Positions 13,696 to 20,476 of a stretch of 20,476 nucleotides of DNA are shown here, piece after piece. Both the position numbers and the translations under genes were made by a program. Each line of letters opens with the position of its first letter. Position 1 is the first letter of the stretch. The stretch lies in contig WLQA01000002.1 of assembly GCA_009698515.1 (NCBI GenBank), forward strand, positions 1-20,476, written 5' to 3'. The DNA is from Actinomycetota bacterium. GTDB lineage: Bacteria; Actinomycetota; Actinomycetes; Nanopelagicales; Nanopelagicaceae. Below the pieces are notes generated by a model that made no database searches, was not told where the DNA came from, and was given only the letters and a program-made list of their open reading frames with translations.

Positions 13696-16074
13696 TTAAA
13701 TTCGTAAGCTATTTATCACTACAAATAGTGAAGATAAAGACATCGCACCACCTGCATACATCGGCGATAAATTCCCAGATGCTGCAATTGGAATACAAAT
13801 TAAGTTATAACCAAAGGCCCATGCCAAGTTTGATTTGATAATTCGAACTGTGCGCTTGGCGACATTTAAGGCATCAATTGCAGTGTTTAGAGATGGTCGA
13901 ATTAAAGTTATATCAGCTGCGGCAATTGCAGTATCAGTACCCGTGCCCATTGCCATACTTAAATCCGCTTCTGCAATCGCAGCGGCATCATTAATTCCAT
14001 CGCCAATCATTAACACACGATGTTCACCCTTTGAACTTTCGGTGTTTAAGCGAAGTGATTTAACAAATTCAATTTTCTCTTCTGGGGTTGTGCCAGAAAA
14101 TATATGATCAATTGGAATTCCGGCAGAGCCACCCATAGCAATGGCGGCGGTTGCAGAATCTCCAGTAATTAACCAAGTATTTAGATTTTGATTATGTAAT
14201 TTAGTAATAGCTAATTGCGCATCTGGCTTTAGCCAATCGCCAACTTCAAAAACCGCATAAGCAACGCCATCTATTGCAACCACGGCAATTGAGTTGCCTC
14301 GAGCGGTGCCCACTTCGATCGCCGCCTTTAATTGCGGATGAAAATCAGTGGCACTTCGTGCAATTGAGATTGGTGATCCAACAAGTAATGCTTTGCCATC
14401 TTTTGTTCTTCCGGCAACACCTTGTCCGGTTCGATGTTCAAACTCTGAAATTTCAGATGGATTAAATCCTTGGCGGCGCAATTCACCTGCAATCGCTGCT
14501 GCTACTGGATGTGAATCAAGTGATTCAATACTTAAGACCAACTCTAATATTGATTTAGTTGAGATAGCTGATGAATCTTTACCAAGTGGTGATTCGATAA
14601 CCACCATCTCATGCAATTTCATACTGCCAGTTGTAATAGTTCCAGTTTTATCAAAGACCACATCGGTAATTGATTTTGCTTTCTCAATTGCGCGAGGTGA
14701 GCGAATAATGAAACCCAATTTGGCACCTTTGCCGGCGGCAACCATCAAAGCAATAGGGGTGGCTAAACCAAGTGCGCATGGGCAAGCAATTATTAAGACA
14801 GCAATTGCGGTAGCGATTGATTTAGATAATTCTGTGCCGGTTAAATACCAAGAAAGAAATGTGCCGATCGAAAGAAGTAATACTGTTGGTACAAAAACTG
14901 AACTTATGCGGTCGGCCATTCTTTGAACCGGGGCTTTCTCACTTTGTGCAGCCAGCACCATCCGAGTAATTCGCGCTAATTCAGTATCAGCACCGATTCG
15001 CGTAGCCCGCACAACCAATGAGCCATTGTTATTAATTGAACCAGCGTAAACAAGATCAGCAATCGTTACATCAATTGGCACAGATTCACCAGTTAGAAAT
15101 GAGTTGTTTATGGTGCTGATGCCAGATGTAATTACGCCATCTGTTGCAATCGCCTCACCTGGTTTAACAATAAATAAATCATCGATCTCTATCTCTGAAA
15201 TATTTATTACTTCAGTTACACCATTTCGTTGAACTTCAACGGTACCGGCAGATAATTTAAATAACTCTGCAAGGGCAGAACCCGCCTTGCGCTTAGCGCG
15301 ATGTTCTAGGTATCGACCAAGCATCACAAAAAATATGACCGAAGCTGAAACCTCTGCATAATTTTGTAATTCAGGCATAGCCATTGCTTCAGTTGAAACC
15401 ATTCCTGGGATCATGGAATCAGGTATTGAATATGTCGCTGTTGAGTAAATACTCCAAGTAAGTGCAGTTAGCGAACCAATAGAAACCAAGGTATCCATGG
15501 TTGGGCGAGCTATATTTCTAATCGCCGCTCTATGAATTGGCCAAGCCAGAAACAAAACAACTGGAATTGAAAGTGCGATAGTTAGCCAGGCCGAAGCTGG
15601 CGCGGTTGGATAATCCAGAGATAATTTGAGGTTTTGATTACTTAAAAACTTATTTAAATTATCAATCCAAATTAAAGAGTTTTGATCAATCTGCATCTTT
15701 AAGTTGCCAGTTATGGAATCTAGAATCATCAGAAAAATAATGGGCGCAGTAAGAATAAATGTTAGAAATAATCTAACTCCAAGTTTGTTTGATTTTTCAA
15801 ATGATTCACCTTCACCACGGAAGGCTTTAGCCTCATAACCACTTGCTTTTACTGCAGCAATTAATTCAGATTCAGTCATCTCAATTGGCGCAATTACATG
15901 GGCACTTTCCATTGCCAAATTAACACTTGCTCGAACTCCAGGTAATTTATTTAATGATTTTTCTAAGGTGTTAACACAGGATGAGCAAGTCATGCCAGAA
16001 ATTGAAAGATCTATTTGCTTTGTAGCCTTACTTTGATCTTTTGGCAGAAACTGGGTTAATTGTGTTGTATTCAC
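13696..16074 (-). CDS. copA: Cu(I)-exporting P1B-1 ATPase
   Basis: A 792-aa heavy-metal P-type ATPase that pumps Cu+ out of the cytoplasm. An N-terminal HMA domain has GMTCSSC (27-33). Membrane segments follow, then the actuator LTGES (327-331), the intramembrane CPC (431-433), DKTGT with phosphorylated Asp475, the HP motif (522-523), TGD (637-639) and GDGIND (691-696). The last helices carry YN (757-758) and MSLSS (778-782), the P1B-1 signature for monovalent copper. Length and order are complete. The start is GTG 16074; TAATCT 9 nt upstream is a possible -10, slightly far for strict leaderless starts. I see no CsoR-type operator. Its stop codon is 3 nt from the end of the tRNA on the opposite strand, so transcription can run into the tRNA gene antisense. 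No copper chaperone is adjacent. Confidence 0.93.
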   Translation of the reverse strand: MNTTQLTQFLPKDQSKATKQIDLSISGMTCSSCVNTLEKSLNKLPGVRASVNLAMESAHVIAPIEMTESELIAAVKASGYEAKAFRGEGESFEKSNKLGVRLFLTFILTAPIIFLMILDSITGNLKMQIDQNSLIWIDNLNKFLSNQNLKLSLDYPTAPASAWLTIALSIPVVLFLAWPIHRAAIRNIARPTMDTLVSIGSLTALTWSIYSTATYSIPDSMIPGMVSTEAMAMPELQNYAEVSASVIFFVMLGRYLEHRAKRKAGSALAELFKLSAGTVEVQRNGVTEVINISEIEIDDLFIVKPGEAIATDGVITSGISTINNSFLTGESVPIDVTIADLVYAGSINNNGSLVVRATRIGADTELARITRMVLAAQSEKAPVQRMADRISSVFVPTVLLLSIGTFLSWYLTGTELSKSIATAIAVLIIACPCALGLATPIALMVAAGKGAKLGFIIRSPRAIEKAKSITDVVFDKTGTITTGSMKLHEMVVIESPLGKDSSAISTKSILELVLSIESLDSHPVAAAIAGELRRQGFNPSEISEFEHRTGQGVAGRTKDGKALLVGSPISIARSATDFHPQLKAAIEVGTARGNSIAVVAIDGVAYAVFEVGDWLKPDAQLAITKLHNQNLNTWLITGDSATAAIAMGGSAGIPIDHIFSGTTPEEKIEFVKSLRLNTESSKGEHRVLMIGDGINDAAAIAEADLSMAMGTGTDTAIAAADITLIRPSLNTAIDALNVAKRTVRIIKSNLAWAFGYNLICIPIAASGNLSPMYAGGAMSLSSLFVVINSLRI

Positions 16075-16124
16075 GGTAACTCAAGATTACTCCAATAATC
16101 AGGTTAAGGCTTGGTTTGAAATTG

Positions 16125-16160
16125 GGAATTACTTGATACGAATTACGCTGTACTAATTCC
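16125..16160. repeat. 7-bp inverted repeat between copA and rsgA
   Basis: GGAATTA (16125-16131) and TAATTCC (16154-16160), separated by 22 nt, lie about 50-85 nt upstream of copA. It could be an operator for copA or a weak hairpin after rsgA. No U-tract follows on the minus strand. Confidence 0.35.
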
Positions 16161-16163
16161 GGT

Positions 16164-16218
16164 TCCTTTACTGTTTCCTTACTGTGCCTTTACTGTTTTT
16201 CTACTGTTTTTCTACTGC
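16164..16218. repeat. Degenerate tandem repeats at the rsgA stop codon
   Basis: Five TTACTG/CTACTG units spaced 10-14 bp apart run from 16164 to 16218. The two copies nearest rsgA are exact 11-bp units (CTACTGTTTTT). Read on the minus strand each unit contains CAGTA followed by A or G, the first being the last Gln codon and stop of rsgA. Confidence 0.75.
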
Positions 16219-17225
16219 TTAGTGGAAAGAACTCTTCGCAAACTAGCCAATCTCGCTAAATTTTGTGGGCTCAGATCTGGCCAATTATTTAACGCACAAC
16301 TCTCCTCATTGTGAGAGCAATTTTTTGGGCAGTGTTGGACTGCTTCACTAAATTCAGCAAAAGCTGAAATCACTCTGGTTGGTTCAACATGTGCAACTCC
16401 AAATGATCTAACACCGGGAGTATCAATAATCCATCCAGAGTGTGGAAGTGCAAGTGCGATGGCACTTGAAGATGTATGTCGACCTCTTCCCGTAACATCA
16501 TTTACATCACCAGTTGCACGTCGTTCATTACCAAGTAATTTATTAACCAAAGTTGATTTGCCAACTCCGGAATGACCTAACAAGACCGTTGTTTTATCTG
16601 CCAAAGTTTTGGAAAGTTGGGTTAAGTCAGAGGATTTATCAATTTTAAATAGGGTAATTTCCAAATCCTTGTATGTACTTAGAAAATCGGTGCCATCTGC
16701 TAAATCCTGTTTTGTCATAATAATTATTGGTTTAATTCCTTGATCAAAAGCCACAACTAGAGCGCGATCAACAAATCCTTCTCTTGGCTCTGGGTTAGCG
16801 GAAGCAATCACAATTCCCATTTGATCAACATTTGCCACAATTACGCGTTCATCATTTACATGATCATCAATTGTGCGAGTTAATGAATTCTTACGATCTA
16901 GAACCGTTACCACTCGAGCAAGAGTTCCCTCGGTACCACTTAAATCGCCAACTACTGAAACTAGATCACCAACTACAACTGATTTCTTACCTAACTCTCG
17001 GGCTTTCATGGCATTTACAACTAATGGTTCACCACTTTGGCTTAAAGATTGCGATCCGGTAATTAAACATTTAACGCGACCACGATCTACCTCAATTATT
17101 CGCCCGGTTTGCGCAGCTGAGTAATCTGGTCGATCTTTAGTCCGCGGTCTGGCTTTATTGCTGGCACCAAATTGTCTTGAGTTATTTACTCGAACATCAT
17201 CCTCATCGCGATAGCGTTTACTCAT
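16212..17225 (-). CDS. rsgA: Ribosome small-subunit maturation GTPase RsgA
   Basis: RsgA is a 30S-dependent, circularly permuted GTPase that helps late 30S assembly. The 337-aa protein has an N-terminal OB fold (about 38-115, from TGRIIEVDRGR). The permuted G motifs are TKQD (G4, 171-174), GHSGVGKST (G1/P-loop, 217-225), the T251 region in RGRHTSS (G2) and DTPG (G3, 268-271). The C-terminal zinc finger uses C299, C303, H305 and C310. The basic N-terminal arm is typical of actinobacteria. It begins 9 nt after the aroA stop with no Shine-Dalgarno sequence, so it is probably read by coupling in an aroA-rsgA operon. The same pair occurs in mycobacteria (Rv3227-Rv3228). The stop codon lies in a tandem repeat. 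Confidence 0.95.
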   Translation of the reverse strand: MSKRYRDEDDVRVNNSRQFGASNKARPRTKDRPDYSAAQTGRIIEVDRGRVKCLITGSQSLSQSGEPLVVNAMKARELGKKSVVVGDLVSVVGDLSGTEGTLARVVTVLDRKNSLTRTIDDHVNDERVIVANVDQMGIVIASANPEPREGFVDRALVVAFDQGIKPIIIMTKQDLADGTDFLSTYKDLEITLFKIDKSSDLTQLSKTLADKTTVLLGHSGVGKSTLVNKLLGNERRATGDVNDVTGRGRHTSSSAIALALPHSGWIIDTPGVRSFGVAHVEPTRVISAFAEFSEAVQHCPKNCSHNEESCALNNWPDLSPQNLARLASLRRVLSTKQ

Positions 17226-17234
17226 AATTATTAA

Positions 17235-18605
17235 TTAATTACCTAGCATTTGGCGCCAAAGTCCGGGAAAATCCGGCAAAGTTTTTTTGGTTGTTTCAAT
17301 ATTTTCAACAATTACTCCAGGAACTACTAAGCCAATAATTGCTCCTGCCGTTGCCATTCGATGGTCTTCGTAGGTGTTAAATAAGTAGTGATCAGTTGGT
17401 GTTGCGGCAGAAAGCTTTAATGGCTTTGGATTAATCATTAAATCACTTGCAGTTTGTGTGACATCTCCGCCCAATTTATTAATCTCATTAGCTAGCGCAC
17501 TTAATCGATCTGTTTCATGCAAGCGCAAATGTTCAATATTTCTAAGTGCCGAGGGAGTACTAGCAAGAGCTGCAACAGCTGCAATTGAAGGTGTTAACTC
17601 ACCAACATCGTGGAGGTCAACATCTATTCCAGTTAAACCAGTTAAACCGGTTAAGCCGGTTAGGCCAGCAGCATTGTTATCGCCGCTAACTGAAGATTTA
17701 CCTTGCACCGCTAGGCCATCTTCAACAAAAGAGATTTGCGCACCCATATCGCTAAAAATTTTACGTAGCTGATCACCTGGTTGAGTAGTAACTTTCGGCC
17801 AATCTTTAATTACAACTCTGCCACCGGTAATCATCGCCGCGGCCATAAATGGCGCTGCATTTGAAAGATCAGGTTCAATTGTTAAATCTTGACCAGTTAA
17901 TTTGCTTGGTAAAACAATCCAAGTTGAGTTTCCAACTACTTCAACAGTTGCACCAAATTGACGAAGCATTTGCACAGTCATATCTATATGTGGTTGTGAT
18001 GGCAAAGTGCTTCCAATATGTTTAACTGTAATTCCATTTTCAGTTGCTGGGCCGAGTAAAAGTAATGCCGAAACAAATTGGCTAGATGCGCTGGCATCCA
18101 CCTCAATCTCACCACCAGCAATTTTTCCAGAACCATTTATTGTTAGTGGCAGGCGATACTTATTTCCATGTTCGATACTGATTCCTAATTGTTCAAGAGC
18201 TGAAATAACAGGTCCAAGTGGTCGCTCATGGGAACGTGCATCGCCATCAAAATGAATCAATCCATTTGCAAGTGCGGCAATGGGTGGCAAAAAGCGCATC
18301 ACGGTACCGGCGTTACCAACATCAATTTGGGTTGGTCCTACTAATTTATTTGGTGTAATTAAATAATCGAAACCTTCATCTGTTTTTACTTCATCAATTT
18401 GGCAGCCAAGTGAGCGCAGACCTTTCACCATTAAATCGGTATCACGAGATGAAAGTGGCTTTCGCAATCTAGATGGGGTTTGTGAGATGGCGGCCAAAAT
18501 TAAGGCGCGATTGGTTACAGATTTTGATCCTGGAATTGTGATTGTTGAATCTATTGCGACAGCCCGATTAGAAGCATCGATTGTTGGTGCTGGCCAATTT
18601 GTCAT
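17235..18605 (-). CDS. aroA: 3-phosphoshikimate 1-carboxyvinyltransferase (EPSP synthase)
   Basis: AroA joins shikimate-3-phosphate and PEP to make EPSP, step six of the shikimate pathway. Marks in order are PGSKSVTNRAL near the N-terminus (Lys/Ser/Arg for substrate), NAGTVMRFL (PEP pocket), DGDARSHERPLGP, SASSQFVSALLL, HDVGELTPS (catalytic Asp and Glu region), RLHETDRL, DHRMA and KKTLPDFPGLW. I choose ATG 18605 (456 aa) over the upstream ATG at 18629. TAGAAT lies 7 nt before 18605, which would put the transcription start at that ATG; the upstream one would not be on such a message and has no RBS. An unusual four-copy LTG-type repeat precedes the IDVDLHDVG segment. It starts divergently from the SRAP gene. 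Confidence 0.94.
   Translation of the reverse strand: MTNWPAPTIDASNRAVAIDSTITIPGSKSVTNRALILAAISQTPSRLRKPLSSRDTDLMVKGLRSLGCQIDEVKTDEGFDYLITPNKLVGPTQIDVGNAGTVMRFLPPIAALANGLIHFDGDARSHERPLGPVISALEQLGISIEHGNKYRLPLTINGSGKIAGGEIEVDASASSQFVSALLLLGPATENGITVKHIGSTLPSQPHIDMTVQMLRQFGATVEVVGNSTWIVLPSKLTGQDLTIEPDLSNAAPFMAAAMITGGRVVIKDWPKVTTQPGDQLRKIFSDMGAQISFVEDGLAVQGKSSVSGDNNAAGLTGLTGLTGLTGIDVDLHDVGELTPSIAAVAALASTPSALRNIEHLRLHETDRLSALANEINKLGGDVTQTASDLMINPKPLKLSAATPTDHYLFNTYEDHRMATAGAIIGLVVPGVIVENIETTKKTLPDFPGLWRQMLGN
17629..17664. repeat. Four tandem 9-bp units inside aroA
   Basis: CCAGTTAAA twice, then CCGGTTAAG and CCGGTTAGG. On the coding strand they give four Leu-Thr-Gly units in a row. Slippage would change the protein by three residues without breaking the frame. 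Confidence 0.9.
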
Positions 18606-18612
18606 TGCGCTT

Positions 18613-18618
18613 ATTCTA
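18613..18618 (-). promoter_or_regulatory. -10 element of aroA, leaderless
   Basis: TAGAAT (minus strand) lies 7 nt before ATG 18605. No clear -35 is seen 16-18 nt upstream. Confidence 0.55.
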
Positions 18619-18703
18619 CCTGTAACCATTACATCGGTTTCTCATATTTAGCGGACTCTGTATTTACGTTGGCAGCATGGAAGATCACAAATAAATTTAT
18701 GTG

Positions 18704-18709
18704 TAATCT
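18704..18709 (+). promoter_or_regulatory. -10 element of the SRAP gene, leaderless
   Basis: TAATCT lies 7 nt before GTG 18717. It supports the start that places Cys at residue 2. The 111-nt divergent gap with aroA holds only these two -10 boxes. Confidence 0.6.
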
Positions 18710-18716
18710 TGATCTT

Positions 18717-19442
18717 GTGTGCGGGCGATATGCGATTTCAAAGCTACCTGAGGAATTAATCGAGGAGTTTGAAATTTCTGCCGGCCATACCGGCAAAGTA
18801 TTACCCGCTGATTGGAACATCTCACCAACAAAAGAGATTTATATTATTCGCAACAACCAAGAGGAAAAGCGCGAGTTGGTTAATTTATCTTGGGGATTAA
18901 TTGCCCCTTGGAGTAAAACAAGTGATGAAGCGATTAAGTCACAGAGCTCGGCAATTAATGCACGAACTGAAACAGTTGATAGTAAGCCAACCTTTAAAAA
19001 TGCTTTTAAATATCATCGTTGTTTAATTCCAGCTACTGGATATTACGAATGGGCAACAGAGTTAGGCAAGTATCCAAGTAAACAACCATTTTATATTCAC
19101 AATAAAAATAATAAAACATTAGCCTTTGCTGGAATTTACTCAACATGGCGTGATGAGAATGGTGTGGCAAAACAAAGTGCAGCATTAATTACCAGACCGG
19201 CTGTTGATATTTTAGAAAAAATTCATCACCGTATGCCAACATTTTTGCCACAAGATCGCTGGGATCATTGGTTGGATAATCAAGAAAATGATGTTGACGA
19301 AATAAAAGCGTTACTGCAATTTAATAATGAAGCTGCAGGTTTAATCGCAGATCCAGTTTCTACAAAGGTCAACGCCACCCGAAATAATGGCCCCGAGTTA
19401 ATTCAACCGATCGAGTTAGGGGAGCCACAAACTCTTTTCTAA
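18717..19442 (+). CDS. SOS response-associated peptidase (SRAP/HMCES/YedK) family protein
   Basis: A 241-aa SRAP protein. The family forms a covalent thiazolidine bond through Cys2 with abasic sites in single-stranded DNA, shielding them; the same residues release the N-terminal Met. Starting at GTG 18717 gives MCGRYA with catalytic Cys2, N34 (WNISPT), R83 (NART), E111 (GYYEW) and H171 (IHHRMP), all expected. An in-frame ATG at 18669 would add 16 residues before the Cys and bury it, so I reject it. The TAATCT box 7 nt before the GTG supports this choice. Position beside aroA and upstream of sigR equals Rv3226c. Despite the family name, no LexA box is visible upstream. Confidence 0.93.
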   Translation: MCGRYAISKLPEELIEEFEISAGHTGKVLPADWNISPTKEIYIIRNNQEEKRELVNLSWGLIAPWSKTSDEAIKSQSSAINARTETVDSKPTFKNAFKYHRCLIPATGYYEWATELGKYPSKQPFYIHNKNNKTLAFAGIYSTWRDENGVAKQSAALITRPAVDILEKIHHRMPTFLPQDRWDHWLDNQENDVDEIKALLQFNNEAAGLIADPVSTKVNATRNNGPELIQPIELGEPQTLF

Positions 19443-19472
19443 AGCTGTTTTTCCCGTTAGATCTAGCGGTGG

Positions 19473-19498
19473 GGAATATTCTGACCTGAATTTTTGTT
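19473..19498 (+). promoter_or_regulatory. SigR-type autoregulatory promoter
   Basis: GGAAT (19473-19477), exactly 18 nt, GTT (19496-19498), the published consensus for Streptomyces SigR and close to mycobacterial SigH. It is preceded by GG, as in most strong sites, and lies 9 nt before ATG 19508, so the longer SigR could be made from a nearly leaderless mRNA. Confidence 0.8.
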
Positions 19499-19507
19499 GA
19501 GAGTTTT

Positions 19508-20221
19508 ATGACCCGCACTTTGCCGCTAGTTAATCGTGCAAAGGTATTGGAGGTAGCCTTGGCGCAGATGAGTAACCAAATTAGTAAAAATATGAGTGAA
19601 GATAATTTGCCTGCGGTAGTAGATCGCGACAAAGAATCTTTAGCACAACGCACTGCTCGATTTGAAAATGATGCGTTGGCTTTTACATCACAGCTATATA
19701 GCGCTGCTCTTCGCTATACAAAAAACTCTCATGATGCGCAGGATTTGGTGCAAGATACTTACGCAAAAGCATTTACTAGTTTTCATCAATTTGAACCAGG
19801 CACAAATTTAAAGGCTTGGTTATATCGAATTCTGACAACTACATTTATAAATAATTATCGGAAAGATCAACGTCGACCACTTATTTCTGGCAGCGAACTT
19901 GAAGATTGGCAGATTGCAGATGCATCTTCACATACAAGTAATTTAGGAAAATCTGCAGAGGATGAAGTTTTAGAAAATATCGCAGACAAAGATGTGAAAG
20001 ATGCACTTGCTGCTATGCCGGAGGAGTTTCGGATGGCGGTTTACTTATCTGATGTGGAAGGTTTTGCTTACAAAGAGATCGCCGAAATTATGGGTGTCCC
20101 AACTGGAACGGTGATGTCTCGATTACATCGTGGTCGTAAATTATTAAGAGAATCTTTAGCGGTATATGCAAAAGAGCGCGGCTTTGGTACCAAAGTTAAG
20201 GATGGAGGTGACAACTCATGA
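19508..20221 (+). CDS. sigR: ECF sigma factor SigR/SigH (thiol-oxidative stress)
   Basis: A group 4 sigma factor of the SigR/SigH type. Sigma-2 spans about 55-122 (AALRYTKNSHDAQDLVQDTYAKAF, then LKAWLYRILTTTFINNYRK), and sigma-4 about 165-216 (AAMPEEFRMAVYLSDVEGF, then MGVPTGTVMSRLHRGR). RsrA holds it inactive until disulfide stress. The upstream SigR-type promoter implies self-amplification. From ATG 19508 the protein is 237 aa, with about 45 residues before sigma-2. In-frame ATGs at 19568 and 19592 give shorter forms, and TAGCCT (19554-19559) is 8 nt before the first of these. Streptomyces makes a stable short and an unstable long SigR from two promoters, so a similar pair is plausible here. 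The stop overlaps the rsrA start (ATGA). Confidence 0.93.
   Translation: MTRTLPLVNRAKVLEVALAQMSNQISKNMSEDNLPAVVDRDKESLAQRTARFENDALAFTSQLYSAALRYTKNSHDAQDLVQDTYAKAFTSFHQFEPGTNLKAWLYRILTTTFINNYRKDQRRPLISGSELEDWQIADASSHTSNLGKSAEDEVLENIADKDVKDALAAMPEEFRMAVYLSDVEGFAYKEIAEIMGVPTGTVMSRLHRGRKLLRESLAVYAKERGFGTKVKDGGDNS
19554..19559 (+). promoter_or_regulatory. Possible internal -10 for a shorter SigR
   Basis: TAGCCT lies 8 nt before in-frame ATG 19568 (residue 21). GGAGG at 19549-19553 is too far (14 nt) to be an efficient RBS for that ATG. Tentative. Confidence 0.3.
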
Positions 20222-20476
20222 GTTGCGGAAATCATCACAACCTACCTTGTATCGAGGTGAAACCTTTTATTGTTTTGTATATCGATCATGAAATTCCAGA
20301 TAATCATCAACTAGAGATGATTGAAGTTCACTTTGGTGAGTGTCCACCATGTAAAACTGAGATGGAAATTGAAAACCAAGCTCTTGTATTAATGCGCAAT
20401 CTGCTAACTCGCTCCTGCAATGAGCCAGCTCCGCAATCACTACACGAGAAGTTAATAGAGCAAACCCACTTATTGC
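20218..20476 (+). CDS. rsrA: Zinc anti-sigma factor RsrA, partial (3' end outside the window)
   Basis: 86 codons are visible from ATG 20218, which overlaps the sigR stop by four bases (ATGA), then the sequence ends. It is a ZAS-family anti-sigma factor: MSCG start with C3, C11 (LPC), H38, C42 and C45 in HFGECPPC, plus C67. In Streptomyces RsrA the zinc is held by Cys and His at these positions and C11 forms a trigger disulfide that releases SigR. Here the usual Cys61-Cys62 pair is a single Cys67 (RSC). The sequence is otherwise consistent with a working redox switch. The truncation is only the window edge. Confidence 0.9.
   Translation, partial: MSCGNHHNLPCIEVKPFIVLYIDHEIPDNHQLEMIEVHFGECPPCKTEMEIENQALVLMRNLLTRSCNEPAPQSLHEKLIEQTHLL

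Noticed and set aside
13835..14926. Long open frames on the plus strand inside copA
   Set aside because: They are antisense shadows of the P-type ATPase gene, whose motifs are complete on the minus strand.
16125..16160. CsoR/CopY operator upstream of copA
   Set aside because: The inverted repeat does not resemble the GC-rich CsoR site or TACAnnTGTA.
18606..18629. aroA start at ATG 18629
   Set aside because: No RBS or promoter fits it, while TAGAAT is 7 nt before ATG 18605; the first conserved segment is well inside either start.
18669..18716. SRAP start at ATG 18669
   Set aside because: It would place 16 residues before the catalytic Cys, which must be residue 2. GTG 18717 with a -10 box 7 nt upstream fits.

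Overview
The window reads as a continuous stretch of chromosome from a small-genome, fairly AT-rich actinobacterium. The actinobacterial markers are a WhiB7/WblC-type regulator, the SigR/SigH-RsrA pair, UvrD2, DUF5679, a UPF0182 protein, an ABC1 kinase and an initiator tRNA with a C1:U72 mismatch. The AT-rich coding, very tight packing and many apparently leaderless genes best fit the freshwater acI group (Candidatus Nanopelagicales, e.g. Planktophila or Nanopelagicus). That placement is inference.

Left to middle (1-13497): a partial EEP-family phosphatase/nuclease gene diverges from nudC-uvrD2. A whiB7-type regulator gene follows, behind a leader with its own promoter, a 72-codon leader ORF and an intrinsic terminator just before the gene. 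Facing whiB7, with one base between the stop codons, is an ABC1 kinase gene co-directional with a ThiF/cyclodehydratase-like gene, a DUF5679 mini zinc-ribbon gene, a YgjP-like metalloprotease gene and a DUF2342 zincin-family gene. A 360-bp gap between the last two holds DnaA-box-like sites and a candidate small RNA on the plus strand. A 60-aa membrane peptide, a PDZ/Lon-like protease and a large UPF0182 membrane protein follow on the plus strand. From memory, content and orientations match the M. tuberculosis block Rv3199c to Rv3193c, except that mycoredoxin is absent and UvrD2 is short.

Middle to right (13498-20476): terminator hairpins, then the initiator tRNA-Met, then a Cu(I)-type P1B ATPase gene on the minus strand ending 3 nt from the tRNA. 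The rest matches the second actinobacterial block (Rv3228 to Rv3221A order): rsgA and aroA on the minus strand, diverging from a SRAP/HMCES-like gene and sigR-rsrA. rsrA runs off the end of the window.

The window combines a translation/antibiotic stress module (whiB7 leader and its neighbour ABC1 kinase), a thiol-oxidative stress module (sigR-rsrA with an autoregulatory promoter), DNA maintenance (UvrD2, SRAP), and housekeeping genes (aroA, rsgA, fMet tRNA). I see no mobile elements, CRISPR arrays or rRNA. The most notable non-coding features are the whiB7 attenuator leader, the candidate 80-nt RNA with DnaA-box-like sites at its promoter, the recurring TANNNT box 6-8 nt before start codons, and tandem repeats that duplicate stop codons.
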